From Stramonita haemastoma (lineage: Eukaryota > Mollusca > Gastropoda > Neogastropoda > Muricidae): a stretch of 45,000 nt of DNA. Shown here in pieces: positions 1 to 10,700 of the stretch (positions within the stretch are counted from its first letter, which is position 1; each line of letters opens with the position of its first letter). A program made the translations under genes and the position numbers. The stretch lies in NCBI GenBank assembly GCA_030674155.1, contig CM060318.1, positions 69,658,017-69,703,016 of the forward strand, given 5' to 3'. A model generated the notes under the pieces. The model was not told where the DNA came from and did not search any database. It saw nothing but the letters and a program-made list of their open reading frames with translations.

Positions 1-138
1 ATGGACAAACAGAGCACTCACTCTGGGTGCCCAGATCAAAGTAATCCTGTCTGGGAGGACGAGACATGCGGGCAGCTCCCCCCTCTGGCCCATAAGCTTC
101 ACGAGTACCTGCACCGCCTGAAGCAGTCTCCAGAAAAG
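1..138 (-). CDS. CEP95: Candidate CEP95 exon running off the left edge
   Basis: On the minus strand, acceptor TTGTTTGCAG|CT precedes an open stretch to the window edge. It encodes a Gly/Arg-rich linker containing 'PEGGAARMSRPPRQDYFDLG'. It fits the phase left by the micro-exon at 1644-1668. The plus strand is also open over 1-198 with a helix-like protein ('AHKLHEYLHRLKQSPEKLQ') and a weak donor CAT|GTATGT, so the coding strand is not settled. The A-rich plus strand nearby favours minus-strand transcription. Confidence 0.38.
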
Positions 139-1173
139 CTGCAAACAACATACACAACTTGTTCTCTTCAGTTACAGAACCAGAATCAGCTGTTACATGT
201 ATGTAATACTCTTTTATCACATCTTTTAGGCACTCTTTTTTGTTTTGAAGAGAACATAAGCAAATAATCTACGCTTTACTTTTGAAAGTCACATCTCTAA
301 GTGTATAATAGCATATAAAAATCATATTTGTCTTCACAGAATAAGTTAAATTGAAAACAGAAACCATGCAGAGTTGCAATAACATTTCTTTAAAAATGTG
401 GGTGAACATACATGATAACGGTTGCCACTTTAAGGATGAACAAAAGAAAAATTACAAAAAATAAACCAAAATGAAAAGTGGTACATTGTTAAAGCACATT
501 CAAAAAATAAAACTAACCAATATAAGAGACCTGACCACAAAAATGGTAATGTATTTCTTGTTCCATAACATACTGTTTCAAGTAAAACATCCAGATTCCT
601 ATAAGTATTTGATAATAAAACATGATTATTACTGTAACAGTAAAAAGTCAATAAATGTATTACTTTGCAAAATAAATGAAATCTATTTGTCCCTTTTTCT
701 TTAACCCTCTTGCATTCGGATTCTCTGAACACAAACTGCCCCTAGATTTCACATTCCATAACAAAATTAGGTCAGGCACACATGCTCGCTGGCCTTTTCC
801 TCCTAAGTACATACCAGCAGATATAATTACTTCCAGACAAACAGCAAGGTTTGTTCGTCTAGCCTGATAGAGCTTTGACATGTGGTAGAAATTTGTGATG
901 GTCACAGCGTGATAGAGTTCTACTGTGTGTAAATCCTGGCAAATCCCAGTTCAGGATTGAAGGGGGGCAATTATTCAATCCCAGCAAATCCCGGTTTAGG
1001 ACTAAGAGGGTTAATAAAAGATCTGGCTCTTAAAAAACATCAAAAGATTTCTTTCGATTTGAGATATGTTCTATTTTGTAAGTAAGAATCTCTTTTTGAA
1101 TGATAAAAAGAAAGATAAATCAGTGCATTAAAATGAAGCATCATGCAATTAGCAGCAGAGAGTTACTGAACAT

Positions 1174-1243
<70 letters not shown>

Positions 1244-4200
1244 GGTGTTTAAAAAAAAGACACAAACAAAAAGCCACAAAGTAGAGCCAAAAGAGAGGCT
1301 GACAGCTTTGTGCATTTTGTATCTGAACGAGTTCTTTGCTTTTGATGAGAAACAAACTAAGGGTGAGTATCAAACCTTTCCATGCAAGGTGCACAGAACA
1401 AGCAGGCCAAAGATCAGTCAGGAAAACACTACCTACACATCAAGCCCAACACAGAGGAGGATGAAACACTACTCAGACGACGAAAATGGTGAAAGAGATG
1501 ATGGGTGAAACAGTAATGCTGACTACCATCCCGAGGATGCTGAGGAGATGCAGTGAAAGGGGTGCCAGTTTGGGGCACAGTGGCTGCAGAAGAGACATGT
1601 GCTGGTCTCACACCAATAAAGTCAAAGGGGCCTGGCTGATTACCTGTGGATGACTTGTCCCAAGCAGTCTGTTTAACACAGAAAACATTTTTTTATTACT
1701 AAATGTAATAATAAAATAATTATTTATTACTAAAGTCTTTATACCAACCATGCAATTAGCAACCCTCTCCCCCCCCCTTTCAAAACAAACCCCTATGTAA
1801 AAACTTCCAAATTGTACCCAAAAAATCTCAAAGAAATTAACTGTTTTTGTTGTTTCCTTGGCTAGAGCTCCAAGGTTTACCAATGGTGAGGTTTTTGCAT
1901 ATGAGACTGATTTTGCCCACCAATAAGGTAGCTGTATTCTGACTTTGGGGATGATGTCTAAACATGTCATCTGTGTCCATGCATGTTTTTGTTTTGTTTG
2001 TTGTTGTTGTTTTTTCTATGCCTCAGCTAGAGCTCTAAGGTTTACCAAAGGTGAGACTTTGTGCATGCGACCATTTTTAACTCACCGTTAACTTAGCTGC
2101 TTTCTGACTTTGGGGATTTTATAAAAATATATATATACATTTATATATATGTATATATTTATCTTGTCATCCATTCCTACTGGCATAAAAGGCCTACTCT
2201 TCCAAAAGGCATAATGGGTTAAGTATGTGGAAGGAATTTTTGTGGAGTGGAGTCAGTGGCTCAAACTCCAGCTCGATCCTGAACTGTCAAATCATGAACA
2301 CATTTTTTTAACCACCTTAGGGCGAATCTGGTAAAGTTTACTGTCAATCTGACTGTTCCATTCTTCTTGCCAGAGGCAACGTGAATAACATTCACTGTAA
2401 GATTTTAAGACTGTACATGGTACAGCAGACTTGGAGATTTCCTTCTTTGAGCCACTGTTGGTGAGTTGGTTAACTGCATTACAGCCCCCAATGCCCACCT
2501 GCCCCTGGATCTATACCAAAACAATGTCATACCCATCCTGTCTCAAGGATGTATACAGATCATAGAACTTTTGAAGCTTGAGGTGATCTATACCCCTGCA
2601 GGCAATGACCTCTTAAGCTGAGAGCGAATCTGCACTGACCAAGAAACCTTCATCTCAAGATTACTGAATCAATTTTAAGAACAAAACAAGAGCGCTGTGT
2701 TCAGCAGTGTACACTGAGCTGTCTGATGGCAGGTGCTTGTAAAGTGTGGATTCTGTAATGGTGGAACAATAGGCAGCACAGGCTTCCCACTCTCCACATT
2801 TTGATCAAAAAGGTGGAATAGACTTTAATGTGCAGGATGTTCTCTGGGCATTCGCACATGAGACCTTGATTTATAGTCTTGTCTGAAGGACTTTCAGGGA
2901 AGCAGAGTCGACACTGATGTTAACTCCAGCTGAGATATACCCCTGAATGGGTAACTCAGTAGCAGCTCAAATCCAGACTGTCAGATCACCATCGCAACAC
3001 TCTATTAACTAGACTTTACCACCCCCTCACAAAAACTGATTCACCACAAACGTTACCTTTGCAGCAGCCTGGGAGCGTTCTTTTTCAAACTGCTTGTCCA
3101 GCTGCTGCCCTTCACGAATCAGATCGGCAGTTGAATCCAGGGTTTGCTCTGAAAGGAAAACTAGAATAATAAACCACTTGTCATACTACAAAAAAGTTTG
3201 TTTTAGACAGAAGACAAGGACTGATAACCAAATGCTCAGATAAAGAGTATTTTCCAATATGAATAAATGAGGCTGCAAATGATCATACAACCTAATTTAA
3301 TAACACTTGCTCAGATTCTCAAAAACAAAGAAAGTGTTCCTCTCCTTACCCCCCCCCACCCCCCGCATGTCAAACTTCACGCCACTATTGAATGAAAAGA
3401 ATACTCCTTTTTTTTTAAACCTTGAAAACAATTTTTGAACAAATCTAATAGCTAAGAGAGTAGGATAAACTCATGACTTACGTCCCATCAGAGAATTTGA
3501 GACAGGTGGAATTGGAGAGGGAGCTGTTACAGCTGTTGTCTTCAGGCGTGCGCCCATTCCATTTCCTGAAAAAATGTTCCAGAAATAAAAGTATGATTTA
3601 TATACAGCACATAGGCATCTCTGCACCTGCAGGAGTGATTGCAGCACTGACTCACAGTGAAATAAAGTTAGTGTCTATGTGTCTGTGGGAGGAAAGGGGA
3701 AGGCCAAGTGGATTCTTCAGGCTCTTTTACAAGCATGAATTAGCTTGTGTTTTAATATTATTACACCCTGTTTTTGAGAATTATTCCTATGAGACCATTA
3801 AGAAGCCATGTTTCAAGAACTCCCAGAAAGAAATGTTAACCTAATCTACCAAACATGGAGTGGTGGATTTTTCAAAATCTACTTGGCATATGAAAATAAA
3901 GAGGAATACAGTGATAACTAATCAGCACAAGTCAGAAAATTCTCTATCCTAAACCTGCTGCTAGGTACCACCAAGTTTCAAATCAAGAACATCATACCTT
4001 GGGGCTAGTTACAGTGAATGGAAAGGACTTTCATCTCCATAGCTCATCTATTCTCTTGATGCAGAACAAACATCCCAAAACAGCATAACATCATCCTGCA
4101 GACATTCCTGAAGTCATTCTCAACAGCAACTATCTCCACCTCCATCATCTCAGCCAGCTTCAATCTGAGAGAGAAGCCAAAAGAGATGGTTATTTAAGTG

Positions 4201-7200
4201 GCATTTTTTGTTTTTGTTTGTTTCTGAATAAAATTATTAATTTGATGAACAAAAGTAGTGAAAATGACCACATAAAAGTCTGTAGGAAATTTTTTCATCT
4301 GTAATAAGAACTGACAAGAGTCAGTTAACATTTAACTTTTACTTACTTTCAAGAATACGCAAAATATTTAAAACATGCATGATGGTCAGCCTTTAAAGTT
4401 GTTCTTACCTAATTTTTCTTCTTGAACACACAAAACATATTCTTGATGCTCACAGTTTCAGCTCTTGTATCATAACTATTTTAAACTCAGGACAAGTACT
4501 CTGGGAATGATCATATTACCATTACAGTTAACCTCACTAAAGCTCAGCAAGGTTCTTTTGGATAAGACCCTGTAAATATCTGGTAAAAACTGCAGGAAAT
4601 AAAACTTACCGTCTCCTGCAGACTTCAGCAAACCATTTCCATCTGCTCTCTGTGCTCCTGCTTGATCTTTGATACCACCTCTCTGTCCACTTTTAGGGCT
4701 GAAATAAATCATTTATTCACTCAATTCCTTAAATCACACTGGCAAATTATACTGCAAATAAAACAGACCTTAGTATAGCCTTCCAAATGAATGTCTACAT
4801 TATTCTGTAACTCTGGACACAGATCATCTCTGGCATGAAGAACTAACACTCTTCTTGTTATGACTTAGGAAAAGATTTCCAGGTTTCAATGGGCTTTCCT
4901 GAACAGCTCTATATGGCTGCCTTGCATATTACAGTATTTTTTAAATTTCATACAGAAACTTTTGAACAGGAAAATTTTATAGCTCCAGCTGCCTGTACAC
5001 TCATAATTGTACAGTAGACCTTTTCAACTGCCAATCTTGGCTTTATTACTGACTTTTATCAAAACCATTGTTTTTAATATTTTCAATTATCTTTTGCACA
5101 GTGCAGAAAGAAAGATGATAAATTATTACACACACCTAAACACTAAATTTTAAGATCTTTCTATAATAACATCAACAGCATGGAATGTTTCAAAGAAGAA
5201 CTTACTGCTAAACCAAAATGTAACTTGAAAAAAAATGGCACATACCTAAGAACTTTATGATTTTTTGTTCCTCGGCAACAGCTCCAAGGTTTACCAATGG
5301 TGAGATTTTGCATATGCAACCGTTTTTACCCACCATTAAGGTCGCCACTTCTGAATTCAGGGGTGGTGTTTAGGCACAACACCTGTGTGCATGTGTTTTA
5401 AAAATTTTGTCATCTGTTCCTACTGGCATGAAATGGCCTGCTCTTCTGAAAGGTGGAATGGGTTTTACCATGTGCGCAAGATGTTCTGTGTGATTTCTTA
5501 CACGGGGCCTTGGTTTATGGTCTCATCCAAAAGATTTGGGGGAAGTGGAGTCAGTACTGATATCAACTCCAGCGTAAAATTCCCCGAAGCAAGCATCTCC
5601 ATGGTGGCTGAATCCTGGACTGTCAGATCACAAGCACAACACTTTAACCACTAGGCTTTTCCTTCCCCAGAACTATGAAATGAAATACTATACAATAACT
5701 ACGACACCACATTCATCGAAAATATATCTGAAAGCATTTTTTCCAGACAAGTTTTCCTTTAATTCTTGTTATGCTGTGCTTATTCACAGGCCTTATCTCG
5801 GCACATCTGTACTTATTTGTATTAGAAATGGTTCCTGCACTTTGTCTTGATTACTCAAAGTCCTATGAACAACATACCTGTCCTGTGACTCTGGCTGTGA
5901 AACTGGCCTTGGTAGATAGGTATCAGACTCCTCTACAGCTGCCTCCAGTCTTTCAAAGGATTTCACATCATCTGTGTAAACAGTAAGAGATAATATTGTC
6001 TTTCCAAGGATTTCACATCATCTGTGTAAACAGTAACAGACAATATTGTCTTTCCAAGGATTTTACATCATCTGTGTAAACAGTAAGAGTACATATTGCC
6101 AACATGCACCCTGAAATCAACACAGATCATGAAATAACTGGATGATATTTTACTGCACTTCTGACTTTCAAATATCTACAAAAACTGTTTAAAATGTTTT
6201 CATTTGCACAAGAAATGGCAAAGTCAGAGAGTTTAACAGAAAATTAAGTTGAAAGTCTGTACTGTCATGTTTTCCTTCCCAAATCCATCAGACCCACATG
6301 CATCTTCAGTACAGCACATAACATGCATTGGGAATACTCTCATATTTTTCTGATGTCGAATCAGGCAAGCACCATACTAACAAATAAATAAGAATCACCC
6401 TGGTTGAAGCCACATAAATATTAGCCTTCAAACTGCAGCCACAATTCAAAACAAATGTTTTTTCATGTAGTCCATAGGATACTTTCATAATTAGCCCCTT
6501 TTCTTTACAGACACAGACACAGACACAGACACACACCACTTGTAATTCTTACCATCGGTATCTGTTGGTACATCACTCTCAATCTGCTTGATGACATATT
6601 CATAAAGAAAAGTGAATATATCAAGGAGATTGTTGATAGCCTGAACTTTGCCCTCCACAATGTCAACACCACGAATGTGAGACAGGTTGTCCTTGATGAC
6701 ATCAGCTGACAGAACATCAATAACCATCTGGCAGTTGGAAATCTCATCTTCCCGTGTCACTGGCTGACGAACAATGCCTGAAAATAACCAAAACAGTGAC
6801 AGGTTTGTGAACAGAATGATGAACATCAGCAAAACACCATCATCTGTAAGGGGAAACAAAAAAAGTTTCAGGTACATCTAGTAAACAGATCCACAATCAA
6901 ATATGCTTGAACCAATAAAAAATATGGGGTTAAAAATGAGAGGACACAGAAATTTGAAAGTCTATTATTGCATTATTATTCCCAATGAAAATGTTTGAAG
7001 ATACAAGAGAGTTTCAGCCCCAGAAACAGAAGCTGCCAACTATAAAGTTATTTTCTGTACTTTGCTGTTGCAAGTGTGTATGGTTGGCAAGAGTAATATA
7101 ACAACAGACACAGGTATATAGATGAGTATGTGTCAGCATCAGAAATGTTTGTAGTCAAGATGGATTTGTACAAACACTCACTCTTTGTCCTCAAGCCACA

Positions 7201-7937
7201 GGCAATGTATTACATTAGCAAGCACATTTGCCCCCCCCCCCCCCCCCCTCACCCCTGATCTCTCTATATGTTTAAAAAATGCACTGATGCCAATACACAT
7301 GTACACATCTATTAGACACATACAGATATGGAAAAACAGACTATGCCCAACTAAAGTGCAAGGACAGCATAATATCCATAGGCAATTTTTGCAAATTTCA
7401 GCAGCTTTTAAGCAGTTTTCTCAAGTTTCCTGCAATTTCTTACCTGGGAGTCTGTCACTGAAAAGACTCTCATAGAGAACCACAAACAGAGAAGCGGAGA
7501 TATCCTTGATGCTGGTGACCTGAGTGGGCAGACTGAACTGGCTCAGAAGATTGTTCGTCTTGTTGACAACATCTGTTTATGACAGATACAAAAAAATGGA
7601 TTATAAAAAGGACTTCAAATAAAATGCTCACTGACAGTTGTGGACTTGCACAATTCCAGTATTTCAGCTTTGATATTGAAGCATATAGGTGCACATGCAC
7701 AGAGCAAGAAAATGTAACTACTGTTTTAACAAAGTTACAAAATATAAGCCTATAACAATTGTTACAAATTAAACACTGAGTCAAAAACAACATCAGTATT
7801 ATTTGCAATGCACTGAACAGCATATTTATTATTTCTAACACATCAATCACCAGTGACAAACTTGTTATTATCAGTACTTTCAAACTGATGCTTTAAATCA
7901 AGTTTAACTAGACCCGAGTGTGATTTATGGATTTCAT

Positions 7938-8019
<82 letters not shown>

Positions 8020-8248
8020 CATCACACAAAGATAACAGGGGAAAAAATTCAGTGTATTATGACACATTTTTGTAACTTCTTTTAGATCTGACAGAAGCAC
8101 TGTGTTTTAATCTTTTGTTTTTTTTCTGATATACCATAAATAACAAGGGAAAAAATCAGCGATTTTTACATGTTTAAAGCATACAACTCCACCTACCTTC
8201 TTCAGATACAGATTCTTGGTCGTATTCCAGACCACTGAAGTCATCCAT
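1..8248 (-). CDS. CEP95: CEP95-like centrosomal protein, 5' part of gene (partial)
   Basis: The product is a homologue of CEP95 (CCDC45), a centrosome/spindle-pole protein with an N-terminal calponin-homology-like fold followed by linker and coiled coil. Exons read on the minus strand join in phase: 8197-8248, 7444-7572, 6553-6777, 5878-5971, 4610-4698, 3482-3565, 3057-3148, giving 255 codons. Less certain exons lie at 1644-1668 and 1-138. Recognition rests on residues about 18-135: 'TNNLL', 'SLFVVLYESL', 'VIDVLSADVI', 'LSHIRGVDIVEG' and 'INNLLDIFTFLYEYV', in the same order as in vertebrate CEP95 N-termini. Residues after about 135 are polar and low-complexity, then turn Gln/Glu/Lys-rich in exon 3057-3148, as expected where a coiled coil begins. 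The C-terminal half lies beyond the left edge. Family assignment is by recalled similarity, not a search. Confidence 0.85.
1176..1241. repeat. (CA)n microsatellite
   Basis: About 33 uninterrupted CA units. Confidence 0.98.
1644..1668 (-). CDS. CEP95: Candidate CEP95 micro-exon
   Basis: A 25-base exon is possible: acceptor TGTGTTAAACAG|ACT, donor CCACAG|GTAATC, encoding TAWDKSST plus one base. It would follow exon 7 in phase 0 and lead in phase 1 into the segment at 1-138. An alternative is one longer open exon, 1433-1668, ending ATGTGTAG|GTAGTG, but its phase does not fit the segment at 138. Confidence 0.3.
1855..1980 (-). repeat. SINE-A fragment, long 3' module only
   Basis: This matches the 3' module seen at 5265-5400, 20205-20345 and 24722-24850 ('GCTAGAGCTCCAAGGTTTAC', 'AATGGTGAG'). 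The tRNA-like head and body are missing. Confidence 0.7.
2015..2300 (-). repeat. SINE-A copy, decayed
   Basis: The long 3' module is followed by an AT-rich insertion near 2127-2160, then body motifs ('TCCTACTGGCAT', 'GGAGTCAGTGGCTCAAACTC') and a decayed head. Same orientation as its neighbour at 1855. Confidence 0.7.
2800..3030 (-). repeat. SINE-A copy without 3' module
   Basis: Body motifs ('CATGAGACCTTGATTTATAG', 'GATGTTAACTCCAGCTGAG') and the head remnant end near 3026 ('AACTAGACTTTACCACCC'). It abuts CEP95 exon 3057-3148, leaving about 30 bases between SINE and donor. Confidence 0.7.
3057..3148 (-). CDS. CEP95: CEP95 coding exon 7 (start of coiled coil)
   Basis: Acceptor TTTCCTTTCAG|AG and donor GCAAAG|GTAACG; 92 bases, entering with two bases and leaving in phase 0. 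It encodes 'TLDSTADLIREGQQLDKQFE' followed by KERSQAAAK, a charged heptad-like helix fitting the coiled-coil part of the family. Confidence 0.72.
3482..3565 (-). CDS. CEP95: CEP95 coding exon 6
   Basis: Acceptor ATTTTTTCAG|GA and donor GGGAC|GTAAGTC; 84 bases, in phase with exons 5 and 7. It encodes a Thr/Ser/Pro-rich linker ('TTAVTAPSPIPPVSNS'). The call rests on splice sites and phase. Confidence 0.68.
3566..4609. other. CEP95 intron, no repeat recognised
   Basis: Ordinary A-rich intron. A minus-strand acceptor-like site near 4167 (TTCTCTCTCAG|ATT) opens a short frame, but no donor or compatible phase follows. I see nothing else. Confidence 0.5.
4610..4698 (-). CDS. CEP95: CEP95 coding exon 5
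   Basis: Acceptor TTTATTTCAG|CCC and strong donor GACG|GTAAGTTT; 89 bases, phase-compatible with both neighbours. It encodes a basic, Gly/Gln-rich stretch ('PKSGQRGGIKDQAGAQRADG'), consistent with the disordered linker after the N-terminal domain. No motif identifies it alone; the call rests on splice sites, phase and position. Confidence 0.7.
5265..5668 (-). repeat. SINE-A, near full-length long form
   Basis: Read on the minus strand: an A-box-like head (GCCTAGTGGTTAAAGTG), decayed B box, conserved body ('GTACTGACTCCACTTCCCCC', 'TGAGACCATAAACCAAGGCC', 'GGAACAGATGAC'), then the long 3' module ending GAGCTGTTGCCGAGGAAC. It lies in the CEP95 intron between exons 4 and 5. Confidence 0.82.
5878..5971 (-). 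CDS. CEP95: CEP95 coding exon 4
   Basis: Acceptor TTTACACAG|ATG and donor GACAG|GTATGT. Two leading bases complete Asp, giving 'DDVKSFERLEAAVEESDTYL' and then a Pro/Gln-rich end. The first 21 bases and the acceptor lie inside a 50-bp unit present three times in tandem (5951-6100), so three near-identical acceptors exist. Only the proximal one keeps the frame in the simple model. Confidence 0.8.
5951..6100. repeat. 50-bp x 3 tandem repeat containing a splice acceptor
   Basis: Units 5951-6000, 6001-6050 and 6051-6100 are near identical (few substitutions, mostly in the third). Each holds, on the minus strand, TTTACACAG|ATGATGTG, i.e. the end of the intron and the first codons of CEP95 coding exon 4. 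Confidence 0.95.
6101..6552. other. CEP95 intron with (CAGACA)n at its 5' end
   Basis: A-rich plus strand with a short (CAGACA)n / CA tract at about 6508-6538, close to the donor of coding exon 3. Nothing else recognised. Confidence 0.6.
6553..6777 (-). CDS. CEP95: CEP95 coding exon 3 (conserved core)
   Basis: Acceptor TTATTTTCAG|GC and donor GATG|GTAAGA; 225 bases, entering with two and leaving with one base. It carries the strongest family block: 'REDEISNCQMVIDVLSADV', then 'LSHIRGVDIVEGK', then 'INNLLDIFTFLYEYVIKQI'. The equivalent human block reads 'VIDSLALDYLQVSLSHITG' and 'IKNLLEIFDGLLEYL'. A (CAGACA)n tract lies just inside the downstream intron. Confidence 0.9.
6778..7443. other. CEP95 intron with poly-C tract
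   Basis: A run of about 18 C at 7231-7248 is the only notable feature. Confidence 0.6.
7444..7572 (-). CDS. CEP95: CEP95 coding exon 2 (CH-like domain)
   Basis: Acceptor ATAAACAG|ATG and donor CCCAG|GTAAGA. The exon begins with two bases completing an Asp codon and ends with one base. It encodes the first helices of the N-terminal domain, with 'TNNLLSQF' and 'ASLFVVLYESLFSDRLP', the block most like vertebrate CEP95 ('NNLL', 'VFIALYQSILGEKVPD'). Confidence 0.85.
7939..8018. repeat. (CA)40 microsatellite
   Basis: Uninterrupted CA tract in the intron between CEP95 coding exons 1 and 2. Confidence 0.98.
8197..8248 (-). CDS. CEP95: CEP95 coding exon 1 (start codon)
   Basis: The ATG at 8248-8246 directly follows an AG acceptor (8250-8249), so the coding region starts at the first base of the exon. 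It encodes 17 residues beginning MDDFSGLEYD and ends GAAG|GTAGGT with one base carried over. The acceptor is preceded by a weak TG-rich tract, so an exon start a few bases upstream is possible. Confidence 0.7.
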
Positions 8249-8299
8249 CTGTTACATACACACATACATTACAAACACGACAATTTTCAGTCAGGTAGT

Positions 8300-8465
8300 C
8301 TCTTCTTCGTCGTAAAAAAAAAACAGACAGTAAATATTGTTGTCTGTCATAATTATTCATGAGTGAAAATGTGTTACGCTGCCATTATGCATCTGACAAA
8401 ATCAGGCCCAGCACATCCAACTTTGGAGTAGGATGTCAGCCTTCACTTTTTTAAAAAGTCTTTTC
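8300..8465 (-). repeat. Interspersed repeat D, copy 1
   Basis: It aligns by eye to 21226-21385: a CTTCTTC start, 'CAGACAG', 'TTGTTGTCT', 'GTGAGTGAAA'-like, 'ATCTGACAAAATCAGGCCCA', 'ACTTTGG', then 'TTAAAAAGTCTTT'. The class is unknown; orientation was assigned by analogy with other elements whose 3' end reads GAAGAAG. Confidence 0.6.
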
Positions 8466-10319
8466 TGTTTAATTAACCTTGACTCAAAAAGAAACAGTAT
8501 GAAAAAAAGATTATGATAAATTATCTAAAAATAGAAAAAAATCTAACCCCTATGAAAAGAACAAAGAAGTAATAATGTAGATGGCTTCAAGTAATGCCAG
8601 TCTTTTTAAGTGCCAAAATAATATTAGGATACCCATGCACTAAAATAAGTCATCTGTACATAAACTGGCCTGCTGCCATTAAAATTTCATGATTATACCA
8701 TAGTTTCAAAAGTGATTAGTTTAGCTACTTTGACAACATGAGCCATCTAATTCAATGACAATGCCGGTCTTGCTCTTATAAGTAAAACTAGCACTGACTG
8801 ATCAAATCCCAGTCATTATGTTAAACCATCACTAAAAACTACACACTAGTGCACATGCAGTTCATCTTTCCACTGTTCCTGAAAGCAAATTTAGAAGCAA
8901 TTGTTACTGAATAGAGGTCAGGCTCAAGCCTGTGCATTGTACTTATAGTTTATATATATGCCCCATTCTTGGTAAACAGTCAGTTTGAAATAAGATACTT
9001 TGTATGAAGGCTGACAAAATGTTCCTTAAATAAAATACTAAGTAAAGTCACTCTAAATATTCAGTATTCTATTAAAAAAAAAAAAAAAGCCACTTGAACT
9101 AGTTGAAGCCTCCACTGTAAAAAGAATTTTCAAAGTGTGTTGGCTTTAAACATCTTAATGTACAATACAAAATTTCATCTTCATTTGACTTTTGAGTTTG
9201 TTTGTTTATCTTCTTTTTTTCAATCAATAATACACATACACAAAAGAGATATGCTGTTGTCAGCAAGCTGTCTGAAAGTATTCTTATCTATCTCAGTATC
9301 TGGAAAAGATTTCTTTCTTTTTTTTTATCTCAATATCTGCCATAATTATCTGCCATAATTATCTGGAATAGATATTCCAAGACATGTTACTAGAGGAAAA
9401 AAATGATTTACATAATTCTTTTCTGTAATGTGGAATCTGTCTTTCACTTCAGTATAAATGATTCTGACAATGATATGGATTGACTAAGTAACATCATTGG
9501 ATTGGATTGGACTGAAGAAATGAGATGTGAAGGATGATAGAACTATCAAGTTTAAAGGTGATAGATCTATCAAGTTTAAAGGAACCATGCCATTAACAAG
9601 TTTGTAATACAAAATGATCTTAAGGTGATGAATTCTTTCTTTCAAGCATTTGAATCAAGCCTCAAAGTTTCTCATGATTACTTTACACGTAACTCTCACA
9701 ATACCAACAATAGTTCTGAGAGCACGAAGACAGGTCATATACTTGTTTCTGACTACAGTTATCCCCCCAAATTTTAAATATCAAACTTCAGAAAATGAAT
9801 GATTTGCACAGGATGCACAATTTTTAAAGATCTACCAGTACCACCAACTGACCAAGTCTCTATGCAGATCATTCAAGGGAAGACTGGTGATAAGAACAAT
9901 GATGCCTAAATATTCCTTAAGAACCTAAAAGAAGTGGAGTAGGAGAGGGCAAGACAAGGTGGAACACAGTGGGACTGTTTTTTTAGAGTCATTCAAACTT
10001 TATTCATGATCACAACATCCTTGAATACCTCAGCCTGAAACTTAATTTTAGATCAAACTAATATTGATACCAAAATTTCAACAAATCTCATTCAATGGAT
10101 TCTGGATAATCTTCTCACTATGATTGTGTGTTTTACAACAAAATAAATATGTTTTTATAAAACAATTTTCATGAAATATTGCCAGTTCGTTAGATCTATT
10201 GATCTGTTCTCTTAGTCTAATATCAAAACCAAAGCAAACGTCGTGATGTGTCCACACATGTTCAAAAACATTTCCGGAACCTAAATAAACTGTGAAAAGT
10301 CAATCACATTTCAACTTAC
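8466..10319. other. CEP95 first intron, single-copy
   Basis: AT-rich, no coding segment recognised. Small direct repeats occur at 9336-9362 (CTGCCATAATTAT twice) and 9543-9582 (TATCAAGTTTAAAGG twice). Confidence 0.55.
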
Positions 10320-10440
10320 GCTGACATTCACTTGGTCAGGTGTTTGAGAATCACGACAAAAGATCTTTTCCAATTTCACTTGAAAAATGTCCTAATAATC
10401 ATTCAGATTCCCCAACGACTTCGTCCCTTGCCGCTGCGGA
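10320..10440 (-). other. CEP95: CEP95 untranslated first exon (upstream end approximate)
   Basis: On the minus strand a good donor (AGC|GTAAGTTGA) follows base 10320. Joining it to the acceptor at 8250-8249 places the start codon in an AGC-ATG-G context, a good animal initiation context. In the main frame a stop (TAG) lies upstream and no ATG precedes the chosen start. Two short out-of-frame upstream ATGs occur in this exon, one about 7 bases before the junction. The transcription start is not visible; 10440 is a guess. Confidence 0.5.
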
Positions 10441-10700
10441 TTGTGTATCATCTCCCTGTTGATATCAACTGTAGTCATCACTGTTTTCATTGGACAAATT
10501 TTGTTACTTCATCCAATGGCTGTGCCTGTAGTTTACCCGTTGACACAAGAGGGACAATTCTGGAATATGCACCATCTCCCTTACAGGTTTAGTTTCACTT
10601 CAGTTTGTCATGCTTTCGGGGTGGCTGGCAGTTTCTGTTCTGTTAAGATTTAAGTCGTATATTTATGTTCATATTGTACAATCCATTGCTCTTTGATCAC
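10441..10700. promoter_or_regulatory. Putative CEP95 promoter region
   Basis: This is sequence immediately upstream of the CEP95 first exon. CCAAT motifs occur on both strands: ATTGG at about 10491-10495 (CCAAT on minus) and CCAAT at about 10513-10517 on plus. Composition is less AT-rich than the flanks. No TATA box was placed. Inference from position only. Confidence 0.3.

Larger units (their letters stand above)
139..3056. other. CEP95 intronic sequence with repeats
   Basis: Apart from the candidate micro-exon, this stretch is A-rich on the plus strand. It contains a (CA)33 tract at 1176-1241, an (AT)-rich patch near 2127-2160, and minus-strand SINE pieces at 1855-1980, 2015-2300 and 2800-3030. 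No other coding segment was recognised. Confidence 0.6.

Noticed and set aside
1245..1508. Plus-strand frame ending in an acidic KHYSDDENGERDDG peptide
   Set aside because: No acceptor or donor frames it, it begins in a (CA)n tract, and it opposes the direction of CEP95.
1433..1668. Single long CEP95 exon instead of the micro-exon
   Set aside because: Open and bordered by splice-like sites, but its exit phase is incompatible with the segment at 1-138; kept only as an alternative.
4076..4167. Minus-strand exon after a strong acceptor TTCTCTCTCAG
   Set aside because: No donor follows and the phase does not match CEP95 exons on either side.
7939..8018. CRISPR array or similar spaced repeat
   Set aside because: All repeats here are simple sequence or tandem units without unique spacers; the genome is eukaryotic.
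10332..10653. Plus-strand open frames in the CEP95 first exon and promoter
   Set aside because: Overlapping short frames with no motif, antisense to the untranslated exon.
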